Notes: a model not told the origin generated them from the letters alone. Positions 1 to 12,345 are shown, counted from the first letter of the stretch. The stretch is 64,000 nt of DNA from Lachnospiraceae bacterium (GCA_017619635.1 JAFZRZ010000067.1:1-64000), one strand, 5' to 3'. A program made the numbers and translations.

Positions 1-104
1 CAGTCGCAGAATATATAGATTACTATAATAACAAAAGAATTCAGGCAAAAACAAAATGGATGCCACCTGTGCAATACAGGATAGCATCCATATGTTCAGC
101 CTAA
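1..104 (+). mobile_element. 3' end of an IS3-family (IS150-type) transposase, partial
   Basis: From base 3 an open frame runs to a TAA at 102-104 and gives the last 33 residues of a protein ending in EYIDYYNNKRIQAKTKW and then MPPVQYR. This is the typical C-terminal tail of the DDE integrase (OrfB) of IS3/IS150-group insertion sequences: the N-N-K/R-x-R-x-x-x-L/K-x-x-x-P-P-x-x-Y/F-R pattern closes the rve domain. The rest of the element lies before the window, so whether it is intact cannot be judged. The copy ends close to the tetR gene, whose 3' end is only about 55 bases away. Confidence 0.8.
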
Positions 105-116
105 TTCATAAATATG

Positions 117-136
117 TGTCCAGGATTCTGGGTACA
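117..136 (+). repeat. Probable right terminal inverted repeat of the IS3-family element
   Basis: Just after the transposase stop lies TGTCCAGGATTCTGGGTACA. It resembles the right ends of IS150-group elements, which start TGTCCA, carry a short T/G-rich core and end in TACA. The left end is outside the window, so the repeat cannot be matched to its partner and the exact element boundary and target duplication are not seen. Confidence 0.5.
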
Positions 137-159
137 TATCATTTTTCTGCCGCTTAATT

Positions 160-759
160 TTATATCGCTGCGAGCTTTTTGAAAGCCTGCAGGTATTCGA
201 TTATCTTTCTGTTGAGCTGTTCGGGACGGAACGCATCGCTGTCAACCGATTCAGCCGTGATACCCTTTATCGTGTAGTTTATCATGTTCTCTAACTGTTC
301 AAGATCGACTCCCGCTTTTAAAGACGGAGGAACGACTTTTGCACGATATCCTTTTAAGGTATCCTTATAGGTCCTTATCGCCTCTTTACCGCTGTCTTCA
401 AGGTCGTCCCTGTTCTCAGCGATACAGTTTTCTATAAACTCGTTCATGTAAGGGTAATTTCTAAGTACATTTAACTTTGCGGTCTCCAGCTTTTCAAGGT
501 AAGCAAAGTAATCGCTCTCCTCGCCAATCGTGCGTGAAAACTCAAAGTTCATATATCTTACACTGTAATCAAGAAGAAATGAATACAGTCCCATCTTGTT
601 TATAAAATAATGGAAAAGAAGACCCTTGCTGATGCCTGCCTCTTTAACGATATCATCGGTGCTCGCATGCTTGTATCCGTTGATGGCAAACACCTTCAAA
701 GACGCATTGATCATCCTGTCCTGCTTCTCACTTTTCAAGTCAAAAAATTTATCGTTCAT
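160..759 (-). CDS. TetR/AcrR family transcriptional regulator
   Basis: A 199-residue one-component repressor. The N-terminal helix-turn-helix is clear: residues about 11-55 contain RMINASLKVFAINGYKHAST, then DDIVKEAGISKGLLFHYF, the standard TetR DNA-recognition unit ending in the L-x-x-Y/HF-x-x-K motif. The ligand-binding C-terminal half is helical and not assignable to a known inducer. The start at 759 is chosen over a longer in-frame one at 867 because AGGGGAT precedes it and because homologous domains begin there. The gene is divergent from a small membrane-peptide gene, and a 12-bp palindrome (864-875) lies between them, so it probably controls that gene and itself. Confidence 0.85.
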   Translation of the reverse strand: MNDKFFDLKSEKQDRMINASLKVFAINGYKHASTDDIVKEAGISKGLLFHYFINKMGLYSFLLDYSVRYMNFEFSRTIGEESDYFAYLEKLETAKLNVLRNYPYMNEFIENCIAENRDDLEDSGKEAIRTYKDTLKGYRAKVVPPSLKAGVDLEQLENMINYTIKGITAESVDSDAFRPEQLNRKIIEYLQAFKKLAAI

Positions 760-863
760 ACCTGAATATATCCCCTTAGATTGACTAGCATAGACAATCC
801 TATCACAGTTTTTGAGCGGTAACAATGCCCGAAACAAAACTAGTAGAAAACTTTTTTTGACCC

Positions 864-875
864 ACAATATATTGT
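864..875. promoter_or_regulatory. 12-bp palindrome, candidate TetR operator
   Basis: ACAATATATTGT is a perfect palindrome in the divergent intergenic region. It sits immediately upstream of the -35 element of the small gene on the plus strand and about 100 bases upstream of the tetR start. TetR proteins normally bind such dyads next to their own gene; the assignment is inferred from position only. Confidence 0.4.
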
Positions 876-879
876 ATAC

Positions 880-907
880 TTGTTTTCTTTTTTGTTTGGT
901 TTATAAT
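880..907 (+). promoter_or_regulatory. Sigma-A-type promoter for the small membrane-peptide gene
   Basis: TTGTTT at 880-885 and TATAAT at 902-907 are separated by 16 bases, about 40 bases upstream of a well-placed start codon. The -10 matches consensus exactly; the -35 matches at four of six positions. Confidence 0.55.
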
Positions 908-947
908 GTATATTAAGTGGTTCTGATACACATTAAGGAGAGTACAC

Positions 948-1154
948 ATGAATAAGCTTTTAAAGAACATACTTATAAGCCTTTTCACCACCATAGGTCT
1001 TTTTGTGATAATCGTGGTAATACTGGAAGCTTTGGGAGTTGATACGGGACTTTCAGATATATGCAACTGTTCATGCTCTTGTTCAAGGTCAGGCAAGACA
1101 CCCGCCACAAAGATAAAGAGAAATTACACAGAGATCAAACTTCCTACAGAATGA
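948..1154 (+). CDS. Small Cys-rich single-pass membrane peptide, function unknown
   Basis: A 68-residue protein of no family I recognise. AAGGAG lies eight bases before the ATG, and a promoter and terminator bracket the gene, so it is likely real. Residues 9-31 form one hydrophobic segment (LISLFTTIGLFVIIVVILEAL). It is followed by a short cysteine cluster, CNCSCSCS, at about residues 39-46, and a basic, polar tail. With a short charged N-terminus (MNKLLKN) the tail is probably extracytoplasmic. The cluster could bind metal or be oxidised, but nothing else in the sequence tests this. The divergent TetR gene is its likely regulator. Confidence 0.6.
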   Translation: MNKLLKNILISLFTTIGLFVIIVVILEALGVDTGLSDICNCSCSCSRSGKTPATKIKRNYTEIKLPTE

Positions 1155-1168
1155 TCATAAGATAAGTA

Positions 1169-1200
1169 AAGGAGACGGTTTCCCGTCTCCTTATTATTTT
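1169..1200. terminator. Bidirectional intrinsic terminator between the small peptide gene and glnS
   Basis: A 10-bp perfect stem (AAGGAGACGG at 1169-1178 with CCGTCTCCTT at 1183-1192, TTTC loop) is followed by TATTATTTTT on the plus strand. It lies between two converging genes and directly adjoins the glnS stop codon, so it can serve both strands, though the U-run is better for the plus transcript. Confidence 0.8.
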
Positions 1201-2879
1201 TAGTCTTCTTTTTTGGGTAAAACAAATGAGCTCTTAAGTGATACGATCCTGTTGAACACAAGCGCATCCTCTTTTGAATCCTTGGGATCCACACTGAAGA
1301 AGCCCTGTCTTACAAACTGGAAGCGGTCATAAGCTTTAGCTCCCTTAAATGCAGGCTCCAAAAATGCATTCATGACTGTCAGTGAGTTGGGATTTAAGTA
1401 TACGTTTCCATCCTCATCATAAACGCTTCCTGTCTCTTCTGCCTTTTCCTCATCTATAAGGTTCTCGTAAAGACGTATCTGTGCAGGAACGGCACTCTTG
1501 GCTTCAACCCAGTGAATGGTTCCCTTTACCTTTCTTCCGTCGGGGCTGTTACCTCCTTTAGATGCGGGATCGTATGTGCAGTGGACCTCAGTCACATTTC
1601 CGTTCTCATCCTTTACGCATCCCGTGCATGTGACAAAGTATGCGCTCATAAGACGAACCTCGTTACCGGGGAAGAGTCTGAAATATTTCTTTACGGGCTC
1701 CTCCATGAAGTCGTCTCTCTCGATATAGAGATATTTGGAGAAAGGAACCTTTCTTGTTCCGAGCTCTTCGTTCTCGGGGTTGTTTACCGCATCGAGCTCT
1801 TCCGTAAGATCTTCCGGATAATTGTCTATAACAAGCTTTATAGGATCCAAAACTGCCATATATCTGGGAGCCTTGGGCTTAAGATCTTCTCTTATACAGT
1901 ACTCAAGCGCAGCATAATCAGCGATCGAATGAGCCTTTGAGACACCGCACATCTCAACAAACATCTTTATGGATTCGGGTGTGAAACCGCGTCTTCTCAA
2001 AGCTGCTATTGAAACAAGTCTGGGATCGTCCCAGCCGTCAACCTTACCGTCAAGCACAAGCTTTTTGATGTAACGCTTTCCTGTTACCACGTTCTTAAGA
2101 TACATCTTTGCCTGTTCGATCTGACGGGGAGGATTGGGGTATTCGAGCTCTCTTACGACCCAGTCGTAAAGAGGTCTGTGATCCTCAAACTCAAGTGTGC
2201 AGATCGAATGTGTGATACCCTCTATCGCATCCTCTATGGGATGGGCAAAGTCATACATGGGATAGATGCACCATGCATCACCTGTGTTGTGATGTGTCAT
2301 GTGTGCGACCCTGTATATGACGGGATCTCTCATGTTCATGTTCGGGCTGTTGATATCTATGCGGGCACGCAGAACCTTCTCACCGTCTGCGAACTTTCCG
2401 TTTTTCATATCCTCAAAGAGTGCGAGGTTTTCTTCAATGCTCCTGTCGGATGCGGGATCCTTTTTACCGGGATGCTCGAAATCTCCTCTGTACTCCTTTA
2501 TCTCATCGGCTGTAAGATCGGAAACATATGCCTTACCCTTCTTTATGAGCTTTACGGCAGCCTCATACATCTGTCCGAAGTAATCGGAAGCAAAGAAGAG
2601 TCTGTCCTCGTAATCGGCACCCAGCCACTGAACGTCAGCCTTTATTGATTCAACGAATTCGATATCCTCCTTTGTGGGGTTGGTATCGTCAAAACGCATG
2701 TTGAATTTGCCGCCGTATTCCTGTGACAGTCCGTAATTGACAAGTATGGATTTTGCATGTCCTATATGCAGATAACCGTTGGGTTCAGGAGGAAATCTGG
2801 TATGAACGGTATCATACACTCCTTCTGCGAGATCTTTGTCGATGATCTGCTCTATAAAGTTCTTACTCTCTGTAGCCAT
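1200..2879 (-). CDS. glnS: Glutaminyl-tRNA synthetase
   Basis: This 559-residue class I enzyme charges tRNA-Gln with glutamine in the cytosol. The HIGH signature is in [15 protein letters not shown] near residue 40, and the GlnRS/GluRS dyad motifs DGWDDPRL and [12 protein letters not shown] follow. The usual MSKR (KMSKS) loop is replaced by [11 protein letters not shown], which I recall from other Lachnospiraceae-type GlnRS proteins. The C-terminal anticodon-binding beta-barrels are present, and the length is normal. The start at 2879 is preferred over 2921 because AGGAGAG stands eight bases upstream. Confidence 0.95.
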   Translation of the reverse strand: MATESKNFIEQIIDKDLAEGVYDTVHTRFPPEPNGYLHIGHAKSILVNYGLSQEYGGKFNMRFDDTNPTKEDIEFVESIKADVQWLGADYEDRLFFASDYFGQMYEAAVKLIKKGKAYVSDLTADEIKEYRGDFEHPGKKDPASDRSIEENLALFEDMKNGKFADGEKVLRARIDINSPNMNMRDPVIYRVAHMTHHNTGDAWCIYPMYDFAHPIEDAIEGITHSICTLEFEDHRPLYDWVVRELEYPNPPRQIEQAKMYLKNVVTGKRYIKKLVLDGKVDGWDDPRLVSIAALRRRGFTPESIKMFVEMCGVSKAHSIADYAALEYCIREDLKPKAPRYMAVLDPIKLVIDNYPEDLTEELDAVNNPENEELGTRKVPFSKYLYIERDDFMEEPVKKYFRLFPGNEVRLMSAYFVTCTGCVKDENGNVTEVHCTYDPASKGGNSPDGRKVKGTIHWVEAKSAVPAQIRLYENLIDEEKAEETGSVYDEDGNVYLNPNSLTVMNAFLEPAFKGAKAYDRFQFVRQGFFSVDPKDSKEDALVFNRIVSLKSSFVLPKKED

Positions 2880-2956
2880 AATACGCTCTCCTAAAAAATG
2901 ATTTATTAAAGATAATAGCACAACACCCCTTTATCGTAAAGACAAAGGCCTGCTGC

Positions 2957-5554
2957 CTATAAATATTTCATTATGAACTCATCATGAGTCATCGGTCTTC
3001 CGAAATAATATCCCTGGATGAGCCTTACCTTCATGTTCTCGAGTACCTTGTACTGCTGCTCGCTCTCTATTCCCTCAACGCATATATCAACATCTATCGC
3101 GCTTGCAAGCTCTGCGACCATCCTGATAAATGACTGTGAGTAATCGTCCTGTGCAAGTTCTTTTACAAAGGACTGATCCACTTTTATGACATCAAGCGGT
3201 ATCTCTCTTATATGATTGAGCGATGAGTAACCCGTACCGAAATCATCAAGAGCTATCCTTATTCCCAGCTGTCTGATACCGTTCATGATATTCTTCATCC
3301 TGCCCATATCATTTATGGCAAGTGATTCGGTAACCTCCAAAGTAAGGTTATGGGGATTGATGCCTGTCTCTTTTACAACGCTTTCAATGCTCTCAACTAT
3401 GTCGTTTTGCATAAGCTGAACAACTGAGAGGTTAACGTTTACCTTATACTCGGGATGACCGTTGTCATTCCAGAATTTAAGTGTCCTGCAGGCTTCTCTT
3501 AGCACATGCTCTCCGATAGGATTTATAAGGCCAAGATACTCTGCAAGAGGGATGAATTCTCCGGGTGATATAAAGCCCATGACCCTTGAATCCCATCTGA
3601 CGAGTGCCTCTGCACCCACACAGGGATTTCCCTCTTTCTGGATATCGATGATGGGCTGATAATAAACAAGGAACTCATCGAGAGAATCTGTTGTCGCATC
3701 TCTCATGTTCTTTTCCATATCGAGTCTCTTGTTGGCATCGGATGTTGAGCCTGTCACATACTTGGCAACACGGTTCTTACCGGTCTTTTTAGCCTCATAC
3801 ATGGCAACATCGGCCTTCTGTATGAGTTCTCCGACCTCTTCACCCTCTTCGGGGAAGACAACGATACCCATACTCATGGTGCAGTAGTACTCACCGTCTT
3901 TTAAAATAAAAGGTGAGAGGAAAACATCTCTTATGTCTGATATGATACGGTCGAGTTCGTCAAATACCCTGGGATGGATGATCATAACAAACTCATCTCC
4001 GCCCATACGGTAACAGTTCTCTTCAAGTCCTTTTACACTGCTTATGCCGTGGCTTATATCCTTTAAAAGGACATCGCCGTACTGATGGCCGAGTCCGTCG
4101 TTGATATGTTTGAAATCATCAAGGTCCATGTAGAGCAGAGCACCTGACTTCTTGCTCTTTTTGGATTCATCTATGATACGGGCGAGGTCTCTCTCACAGC
4201 ACATACGGTTAAAGAGTCCCGTAAGGAAATCGGTGTATGCCTGCTGCTCGATCCTCTTTTGGTAATTCTTCTTATCGGTTACGTCATATATAGCAAAAAG
4301 ACAGACCTTCTTTCCGTTTACCCATGAGATTATGTTGTGATGGATCTCATAATAAAGACCTGTCGTGTAATCGTAAAACTCGATCTCCTTGTTGGTCTCA
4401 TGTCTGTCCCATAAGATGTTCTCAAGTTCGGGATTTATCTTATCCTTTGAAAAGAGTTTCTTCATTATCCTGTTTTCAAAGTGAACGACCCCGTTATTGT
4501 TATCAAGTACTATGATCGCACAACCCACATGCTCCAAGATCTCCTCCAAAGAGGCATATGAGCTTGCAAGTGAATTCTTCTGTATCTTTCTTTCTATACT
4601 GCTCTGGATGACTCTTGAAGCGTCAGCCAAGAACTGAAGCTCATCTATGTTCCAGGATCTTGGTTCTCTTGTCTCCACATAAAGAGCGAACATGTCATCC
4701 GCATAGATAGGCATCGCAACGACTGCTTTTGCGCCCAGAAGATCCCATTCATCTATGCCAAACGATCCCGCAAGGGCTTCTCCCGAAAGGATAACGGGCT
4801 TCTTTCCTTCTATGAAGGGAAGTCTTTTCTGTATATGATTTCTCTCAAAGATATCGCTTGCGCCGTGCTCACTCCACTGGCTTAAAACATCCATGGAATC
4901 ACGGTCTAACACTCTGACGACCATAGCATGGCTGGTACCAAGATACCCCGATGTGACAGCCAAAAACCTGTTTGTTATCGTCTCAAAGTTCTTGTCATCA
5001 TTTAAAAGCTTAAGTATATCTGTAAGGGCATTTGAACGTGACAGAGAAAGAGCCAGATCTCTTGCATACTCCTGGGACTGCCTGTTCTCCTCCTCAAAAT
5101 GGAAGGCGTTCATATGCATGTCCATAAGCTCGTCTGCTATCTCACGCAAAACATCGACAGCCATCTGGAAGCCCGAAAGCGTCGTGCATCTTGAAAGGCC
5201 TGATGATACGGTATCCGGACTCTCTATCACAGATGCGCATACGATGAACACATATCTGCATCTTCCGCCGTTTCTTATGACTGTTGCAGCCACTTTTATA
5301 TCAGGTGCAAGGGTATCCTCTATCACCTGGTCTTCCAGTTTTTCTATGGCAACCCTGTTGTAGAGCTCCTTTATAAGATCCTGTGTGACATACTTATCGA
5401 GGATCATCTTATCCTCTTTTGAGCAGTCATAATCAAAAAGATCTTCTCTCGCATCCGATAGGCATCTTATGTACACGCCTGTACTTTTTGAGTATTTGCC
5501 GGAATATCTGCGTATCTTATCAATATTTTGTCTTGTGTATTCGGTAGTGTACAT
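2957..5554 (-). CDS. GGDEF-EAL cyclic-di-GMP signalling protein with GAF and PAS-like sensor domains
   Basis: An 865-residue soluble protein that probably makes and/or degrades cyclic-di-GMP. It has an unassigned N-terminal domain (1-150), a GAF-like domain (about 170-325), a PAS-like domain (335-430), a GGDEF domain with an intact GGDEF signature at 518-522, and an EAL domain (about 625-865). The EAL domain keeps EAL at 649-651, NLS, EVTES, DDFGTGYSSL, KVDQSF and EGIE, so phosphodiesterase activity is likely. The product-inhibition site RxxD usually found five residues before GGDEF is missing (GLEE is there instead). No transmembrane segment is evident. It stands alone, divergent from a membrane-protein gene. 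Confidence 0.9.
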   Translation of the reverse strand: MYTTEYTRQNIDKIRRYSGKYSKSTGVYIRCLSDAREDLFDYDCSKEDKMILDKYVTQDLIKELYNRVAIEKLEDQVIEDTLAPDIKVAATVIRNGGRCRYVFIVCASVIESPDTVSSGLSRCTTLSGFQMAVDVLREIADELMDMHMNAFHFEEENRQSQEYARDLALSLSRSNALTDILKLLNDDKNFETITNRFLAVTSGYLGTSHAMVVRVLDRDSMDVLSQWSEHGASDIFERNHIQKRLPFIEGKKPVILSGEALAGSFGIDEWDLLGAKAVVAMPIYADDMFALYVETREPRSWNIDELQFLADASRVIQSSIERKIQKNSLASSYASLEEILEHVGCAIIVLDNNNGVVHFENRIMKKLFSKDKINPELENILWDRHETNKEIEFYDYTTGLYYEIHHNIISWVNGKKVCLFAIYDVTDKKNYQKRIEQQAYTDFLTGLFNRMCCERDLARIIDESKKSKKSGALLYMDLDDFKHINDGLGHQYGDVLLKDISHGISSVKGLEENCYRMGGDEFVMIIHPRVFDELDRIISDIRDVFLSPFILKDGEYYCTMSMGIVVFPEEGEEVGELIQKADVAMYEAKKTGKNRVAKYVTGSTSDANKRLDMEKNMRDATTDSLDEFLVYYQPIIDIQKEGNPCVGAEALVRWDSRVMGFISPGEFIPLAEYLGLINPIGEHVLREACRTLKFWNDNGHPEYKVNVNLSVVQLMQNDIVESIESVVKETGINPHNLTLEVTESLAINDMGRMKNIMNGIRQLGIRIALDDFGTGYSSLNHIREIPLDVIKVDQSFVKELAQDDYSQSFIRMVAELASAIDVDICVEGIESEQQYKVLENMKVRLIQGYYFGRPMTHDEFIMKYL

Positions 5555-5644
5555 GAGAACCCCGTCCTAAATCTCGCCGATTTCCCCCAAAATATGTTAT
5601 ACTCTAATATATCATTTTTTTAAGCATTTATAAAGGGAGCCCAG

Positions 5645-8561
<2,917 letters not shown>

Positions 8562-9056
8562 TTATTTGAATATCTTTCGGGGTGAAACATAGCTCATCGC
8601 ATTGAGCAGTCTCTCGTCGGGTTCCATTAGGATCTTAAGCCCGCCGTCATATAAAAGGGCATAAACCTTGTCCTTATTCTCTTTGCTGTGAGAAGAGAAA
8701 TCCTTAACGATAAACTGTCTGTTGGCAAACTCTTTCATCTTGTCGCTCTCAACTCTTACAAAGGTTTCCATCTTGCCAAGCTCAAGCGTCATTATATGCT
8801 TTCTTCTTGCCTGGCTGTATATAGCATCGATGTCTATCTCTTTCTCGCAATATGTATATTCATACTCAACCTGTGCATAATTGCCGGCAAAATATCCGCC
8901 TACGCCAAATGCAACGGCAGCTATCAAAAATACGATCCCGCCCTGCATCGCAAGGATGACTGCGAGCGCACATAAAACAAAAAGCACGATACGCAGTATC
9001 ATAAGACTTATCTTTGTTTTGCATCTTACCAGTACTTCTACAATCTCATCTCTCAT
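8562..9056 (-). CDS. Conserved membrane protein of unknown function (DUF6106-like)
   Basis: A 164-residue protein. After a short N-terminal stretch (MRDEIVEVLVRCKTK) come two closely spaced hydrophobic helices (about residues 20-60). A mixed soluble domain of about 100 residues then follows, starting YAQVEYEYTYCEKEIDIDAI and ending near the C-terminal SPRKIFK. I recall this arrangement from Lachnospiraceae proteins labelled DUF6106; no activity is known to me. The start at 9056 is favoured over 9098 because GAGGAAAG lies upstream and the longer form would overlap dapF. It follows dapF by 16 bases, so the two are likely co-transcribed. Confidence 0.65.
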   Translation of the reverse strand: MRDEIVEVLVRCKTKISLMILRIVLFVLCALAVILAMQGGIVFLIAAVAFGVGGYFAGNYAQVEYEYTYCEKEIDIDAIYSQARRKHIMTLELGKMETFVRVESDKMKEFANRQFIVKDFSSHSKENKDKVYALLYDGGLKILMEPDERLLNAMSYVSPRKIFK

Positions 9057-9072
9057 AGTAAACACTCTTTCC

Positions 9073-9918
9073 TCAGTTTTCCTTATACTCTCCGTCAAAC
9101 GATACCTTTGCAGGTCCCGTCATGTATATTATATCATTTTGTCTGTCCCATTCTATCTGAATGTGACCGCCAAGCACGTTCACATCAACAGTCTCATCTG
9201 TAAGTCCGTTTAGGACACATGCGACAGCAGTGGCACAGCATCCTGTTCCGCAGGCGAGCGTCTCTCCGGTTCCTCTCTCCCAGACTCTCATAAAGACATG
9301 GGATCTGTCTATTACCTTTACAAACTCCGTGTTTGTCCTTTTGGGGAATCTCTCATGATTCTCAAAGTAGGGACCGAGAGCTTCTATATCAAGGCCTTTG
9401 ACATCATCCATGAAGACAACTGCATGGGGATTACCCATTGATACGCAGGTCATCTTATATTCTTTTCCGTTAACGGTTATGGCTTCGTCTATGACTGTCT
9501 CATTATCGCTCACAACGGGGACAAGTTCAGACTTAAGGATGGGGGAGCCCATATTCACACGGACCTTCTCTATCTTACCGTCCTCTCCGGGGTAAAGTGT
9601 GAGATACTTAACCGCACCGGCACTCTCGACCGTTATCTCAGTCTTGTCTGAAAGACCGTAATCATAGATATACTTTCCGACACATCTGATACCGTTTCCG
9701 CACATCTCGGATCTTGAGCCGTCAGCGTTATACATCTCCATCTCAAACTCGGCGCTCTTGCCGGGATTTATGAATATCAGTCCGTCACTTCCTATACCGA
9801 AGTTTCTGTTTGATACCTTTATCGCAAGTTCGCTCTTTTTCTCATCGGGTATGTGCTCTTCAAATCCGTTGACATACACATAGTCATTGCCGCACCCGTG
9901 CATCTTTGTAAATCTCAT
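9073..9918 (-). CDS. dapF: Diaminopimelate epimerase
   Basis: A 281-residue cofactor-free epimerase that converts LL- to meso-diaminopimelate for lysine and peptidoglycan synthesis. The two catalytic cysteines are both present: Cys73 in EMCGNGIRC and Cys223 in ETLACGTGCCA. The N-terminal MHGCGNDYVYVN is the typical start of the family, and length is normal. It lies in the hisC-to-guaB gene row with short gaps on both sides. Confidence 0.97.
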   Translation of the reverse strand: MRFTKMHGCGNDYVYVNGFEEHIPDEKKSELAIKVSNRNFGIGSDGLIFINPGKSAEFEMEMYNADGSRSEMCGNGIRCVGKYIYDYGLSDKTEITVESAGAVKYLTLYPGEDGKIEKVRVNMGSPILKSELVPVVSDNETVIDEAITVNGKEYKMTCVSMGNPHAVVFMDDVKGLDIEALGPYFENHERFPKRTNTEFVKVIDRSHVFMRVWERGTGETLACGTGCCATAVACVLNGLTDETVDVNVLGGHIQIEWDRQNDIIYMTGPAKVSFDGEYKEN

Positions 9919-9943
9919 AAACTAAACCGCACCTTTCCTTTTA

Positions 9944-10681
9944 TCATGGTGTATCCAGATACTCCAAAAATCCTATAGCCTTATCTATATGTGATGAGTT
10001 TGCTATCACAAGAGCATAGACTTTCTTTTCCGGGAACATGTTGTATTCCTGTACCTTGCAAAAATCGGTGATCTCTATGCTGACTGCCTCATTCCTGCCG
10101 GCATAGTCACGCTCGTATTCCTCCTCATAGCCTTCGACACCTACTTCCTCCATCGGAAAATCGTACCATACAAGCTTATCTTCATATTTATCAAGCATGC
10201 TTTTGGGAAGGATGGTTGTAAGATCGGCTGCGCAGTCCTGGGCTCTTGCAAATCTCATGAAGTCCTCATCGCAGATCATCACATCGAGTTCTCCAACGGA
10301 CACATTGACAAACACCTTCTGGATGTTCATCTGGTTATACTGATCTGTCCCGTATATATCGATCTGATAATTGGGATCTATCACATACTCCTGCTTCTTC
10401 TTATCATAATCGATATTCTCAAAATATCCTTCCATGAGGCCGTCATAATCAACTTCGTCTATCATACCGTTGATAACAAGGACCTCAAAAATATTCTCTT
10501 TTCTTGTTGCGAATGAATGGATGATGCTTATAAGAAGGGCGATGACCACAACACCCACTATGAAATGCACCTTGTAGTAATCAACAAAGTACATGGCCCT
10601 TTCTTTTCCGGTCTTGCTCTGCCAGACCTTTTTGGCTTCATTCTTTATCTCGTCATTTACCGACTCAAATTCCTGCGGCAT
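9944..10681 (-). CDS. Single-pass membrane protein of unknown function
   Basis: A 245-residue protein. A charged cytoplasmic N-terminus of about 38 residues precedes one transmembrane helix (about 39-58, HFIVGVVVIALLISIIHSF). The remaining 185 residues would be extracytoplasmic and are rich in acidic and aromatic residues. I do not recognise the domain; it looks like the conserved single-TM proteins of Lachnospiraceae. Positioned between hslO and dapF with gaps of 17 and 25 bases, it is probably part of the same operon. Confidence 0.6.
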   Translation of the reverse strand: MPQEFESVNDEIKNEAKKVWQSKTGKERAMYFVDYYKVHFIVGVVVIALLISIIHSFATRKENIFEVLVINGMIDEVDYDGLMEGYFENIDYDKKKQEYVIDPNYQIDIYGTDQYNQMNIQKVFVNVSVGELDVMICDEDFMRFARAQDCAADLTTILPKSMLDKYEDKLVWYDFPMEEVGVEGYEEEYERDYAGRNEAVSIEITDFCKVQEYNMFPEKKVYALVIANSSHIDKAIGFLEYLDTP

Positions 10682-10698
10682 TTTTCTACTTCCTCATT

Positions 10699-11577
10699 TC
10701 ACTGACATTTTTTAAGCATGTTTTTTATATCATCGACACTGAACTCATAATCCGTGTTACAAAAATGACAGTTTACCTTTACAGGCTCGTTGTCTGATAT
10801 CATGGATTCGAGTTCTTTTTTGCCCACGCTGATAAGTGCCTTTTCAACACGTTGCCTACTGCAGTTGCAGTAAAACTTAACAGGCATCTCATCATTGTAT
10901 TCTATATCAAATCCTGCAAGGATCTTTTCAAGCATCTGCTCTGCACTGTCACCTTCATCAAGCATGGCTGTGACAGGCTTAAGATTCTTTATATTCTCTT
11001 CGAGTCTTTCCAATACCTCGTCTGAAGCAAAAGGCATTAACTGGATTATGAATCCGCCCGCCTGCTTTACCGTCATGTCGGCTCTGTTCATCAAAACACC
11101 AAGACCCACGCTCGAGGGGATCTGTTCCGATGTTACAAAATAATAGGTAAGATCCTCAGCGATCTCACCGGTCTGCAGCATGACCTGACCGCTGTAAGGC
11201 TCCTTAAGACCCATATCCTTTATGACCTGGAGATAGCCGTTTCCCACAGCACCTCCCACATCGAGTTTTCCGAGACTGTTTGGAGGCAGCATGACTGACG
11301 GGTTGTCCGCATATCCCTTTACTGTACCCTTTGAATCTGCAGTCACGGTCACCTTTCCTATTGGACCGTCACCCAAAAGCTGAAGAGTCACTATATCATT
11401 GTCGCCCTTTAACATGGCGCCCATCATAACACCGCCTGTCATGAGTCTTCCAAGGGCTGCGCATGCGACGGGACTTAAGTCATGTCTTTTTCTGGCTTCC
11501 TCAACCATATCTGTTGAAACGCATGCAAATGCTCTTATCTGTGCATCTGCAGCAGTTGCTCTTATCAGTCTGTCCAT
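10699..11577 (-). CDS. hslO: Hsp33 redox-regulated holdase chaperone
   Basis: A 292-residue cytosolic chaperone activated by oxidation. The C-terminal zinc-binding redox switch is intact: CNC at about residues 237-239 and CHFC at about 271-274, the CxC-CxxC pattern that releases zinc when disulfides form. The N-terminal core begins with a typical RATAADAQIRAFAC. The gene starts three bases after the preceding methyltransferase stop, which indicates co-translation or at least one operon. Confidence 0.95.
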   Translation of the reverse strand: MDRLIRATAADAQIRAFACVSTDMVEEARKRHDLSPVACAALGRLMTGGVMMGAMLKGDNDIVTLQLLGDGPIGKVTVTADSKGTVKGYADNPSVMLPPNSLGKLDVGGAVGNGYLQVIKDMGLKEPYSGQVMLQTGEIAEDLTYYFVTSEQIPSSVGLGVLMNRADMTVKQAGGFIIQLMPFASDEVLERLEENIKNLKPVTAMLDEGDSAEQMLEKILAGFDIEYNDEMPVKFYCNCSRQRVEKALISVGKKELESMISDNEPVKVNCHFCNTDYEFSVDDIKNMLKKCQ

Positions 11578-11580
11578 ATA

Positions 11581-12345
11581 TCAATCTTCCTTATAAGTCT
11601 TCTTTTCTCTAACGCAGCGTGCGACAACCTGTATCCTTTCGCTCTCAGCGTTCACTTCGCTTGAGGTATCTGCATCCCTTGCTTCCAAAAACTCAAGTTT
11701 TGCTTTATTTAAGAAGCTTTTCATCTCATCAAGTGTGTATCCTCTCTGGAAATGGGTCTCGCTGCTTCTTCTGAACAGTTCACCCTCTCTTGAGAAGATC
11801 GTAAGATCATACTCGTTTATCTTATCCTCTGGTGAATAGATATTCTCCCAGATAAAACTGTGATCCTCTCTGTTTTCAGCTATCGTTGTGTCGCCTATGA
11901 CTTCCTCGTATTTATATACGGTATTGAAATCAAAGACAAAGATACCGTCTTTGTCCAGATAGTTCTCAACAAGCAAAAAGGTCTGCACAATATCATCATC
12001 GCTTAAAAGATAATTGATACTGTCACAGACGCTGACGATCGCTCTCACCGTCCCGTAGAGTTCAAACTCCCTCATATCCTGTAAAAGATACAGTATTGAT
12101 TCATCCTGCGTTGCATCTCTTGCCTTTTCTAGCATTTCCGGGGATGAATCGACCCCTATCATGTCATAGCCTTTATCTGAGAGCATCCTTGTAAATCTTC
12201 CGGTGCCGCATCCAAGGTCCAAAACAAGCTCACGGGGAACGTTGTACCTGTCAAAAACATCCAAAACAAACTCAAGCCATTTATCGTACGGTACATCTTC
12301 CATAAAGATGTCATAGCACGAGGCGAGCTCACTGTAACTATCCAT
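11581..12345 (-). CDS. Class I SAM-dependent methyltransferase, substrate unknown
   Basis: A 254-residue Rossmann-fold methyltransferase. Motif I is LVLDLGCGTGRFTRML at about residues 39-54, followed by the acidic residue of motif II in MIGVDSSPEM. The N-terminal YDIFMEDVPYDKW and the long central beta region are typical of small-molecule or unknown-substrate methyltransferases common next to hslO in Clostridia. It overlaps the end of hisC by eight bases. The substrate cannot be deduced. Confidence 0.8.
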   Translation of the reverse strand: MDSYSELASCYDIFMEDVPYDKWLEFVLDVFDRYNVPRELVLDLGCGTGRFTRMLSDKGYDMIGVDSSPEMLEKARDATQDESILYLLQDMREFELYGTVRAIVSVCDSINYLLSDDDIVQTFLLVENYLDKDGIFVFDFNTVYKYEEVIGDTTIAENREDHSFIWENIYSPEDKINEYDLTIFSREGELFRRSSETHFQRGYTLDEMKSFLNKAKLEFLEARDADTSSEVNAESERIQVVARCVREKKTYKED

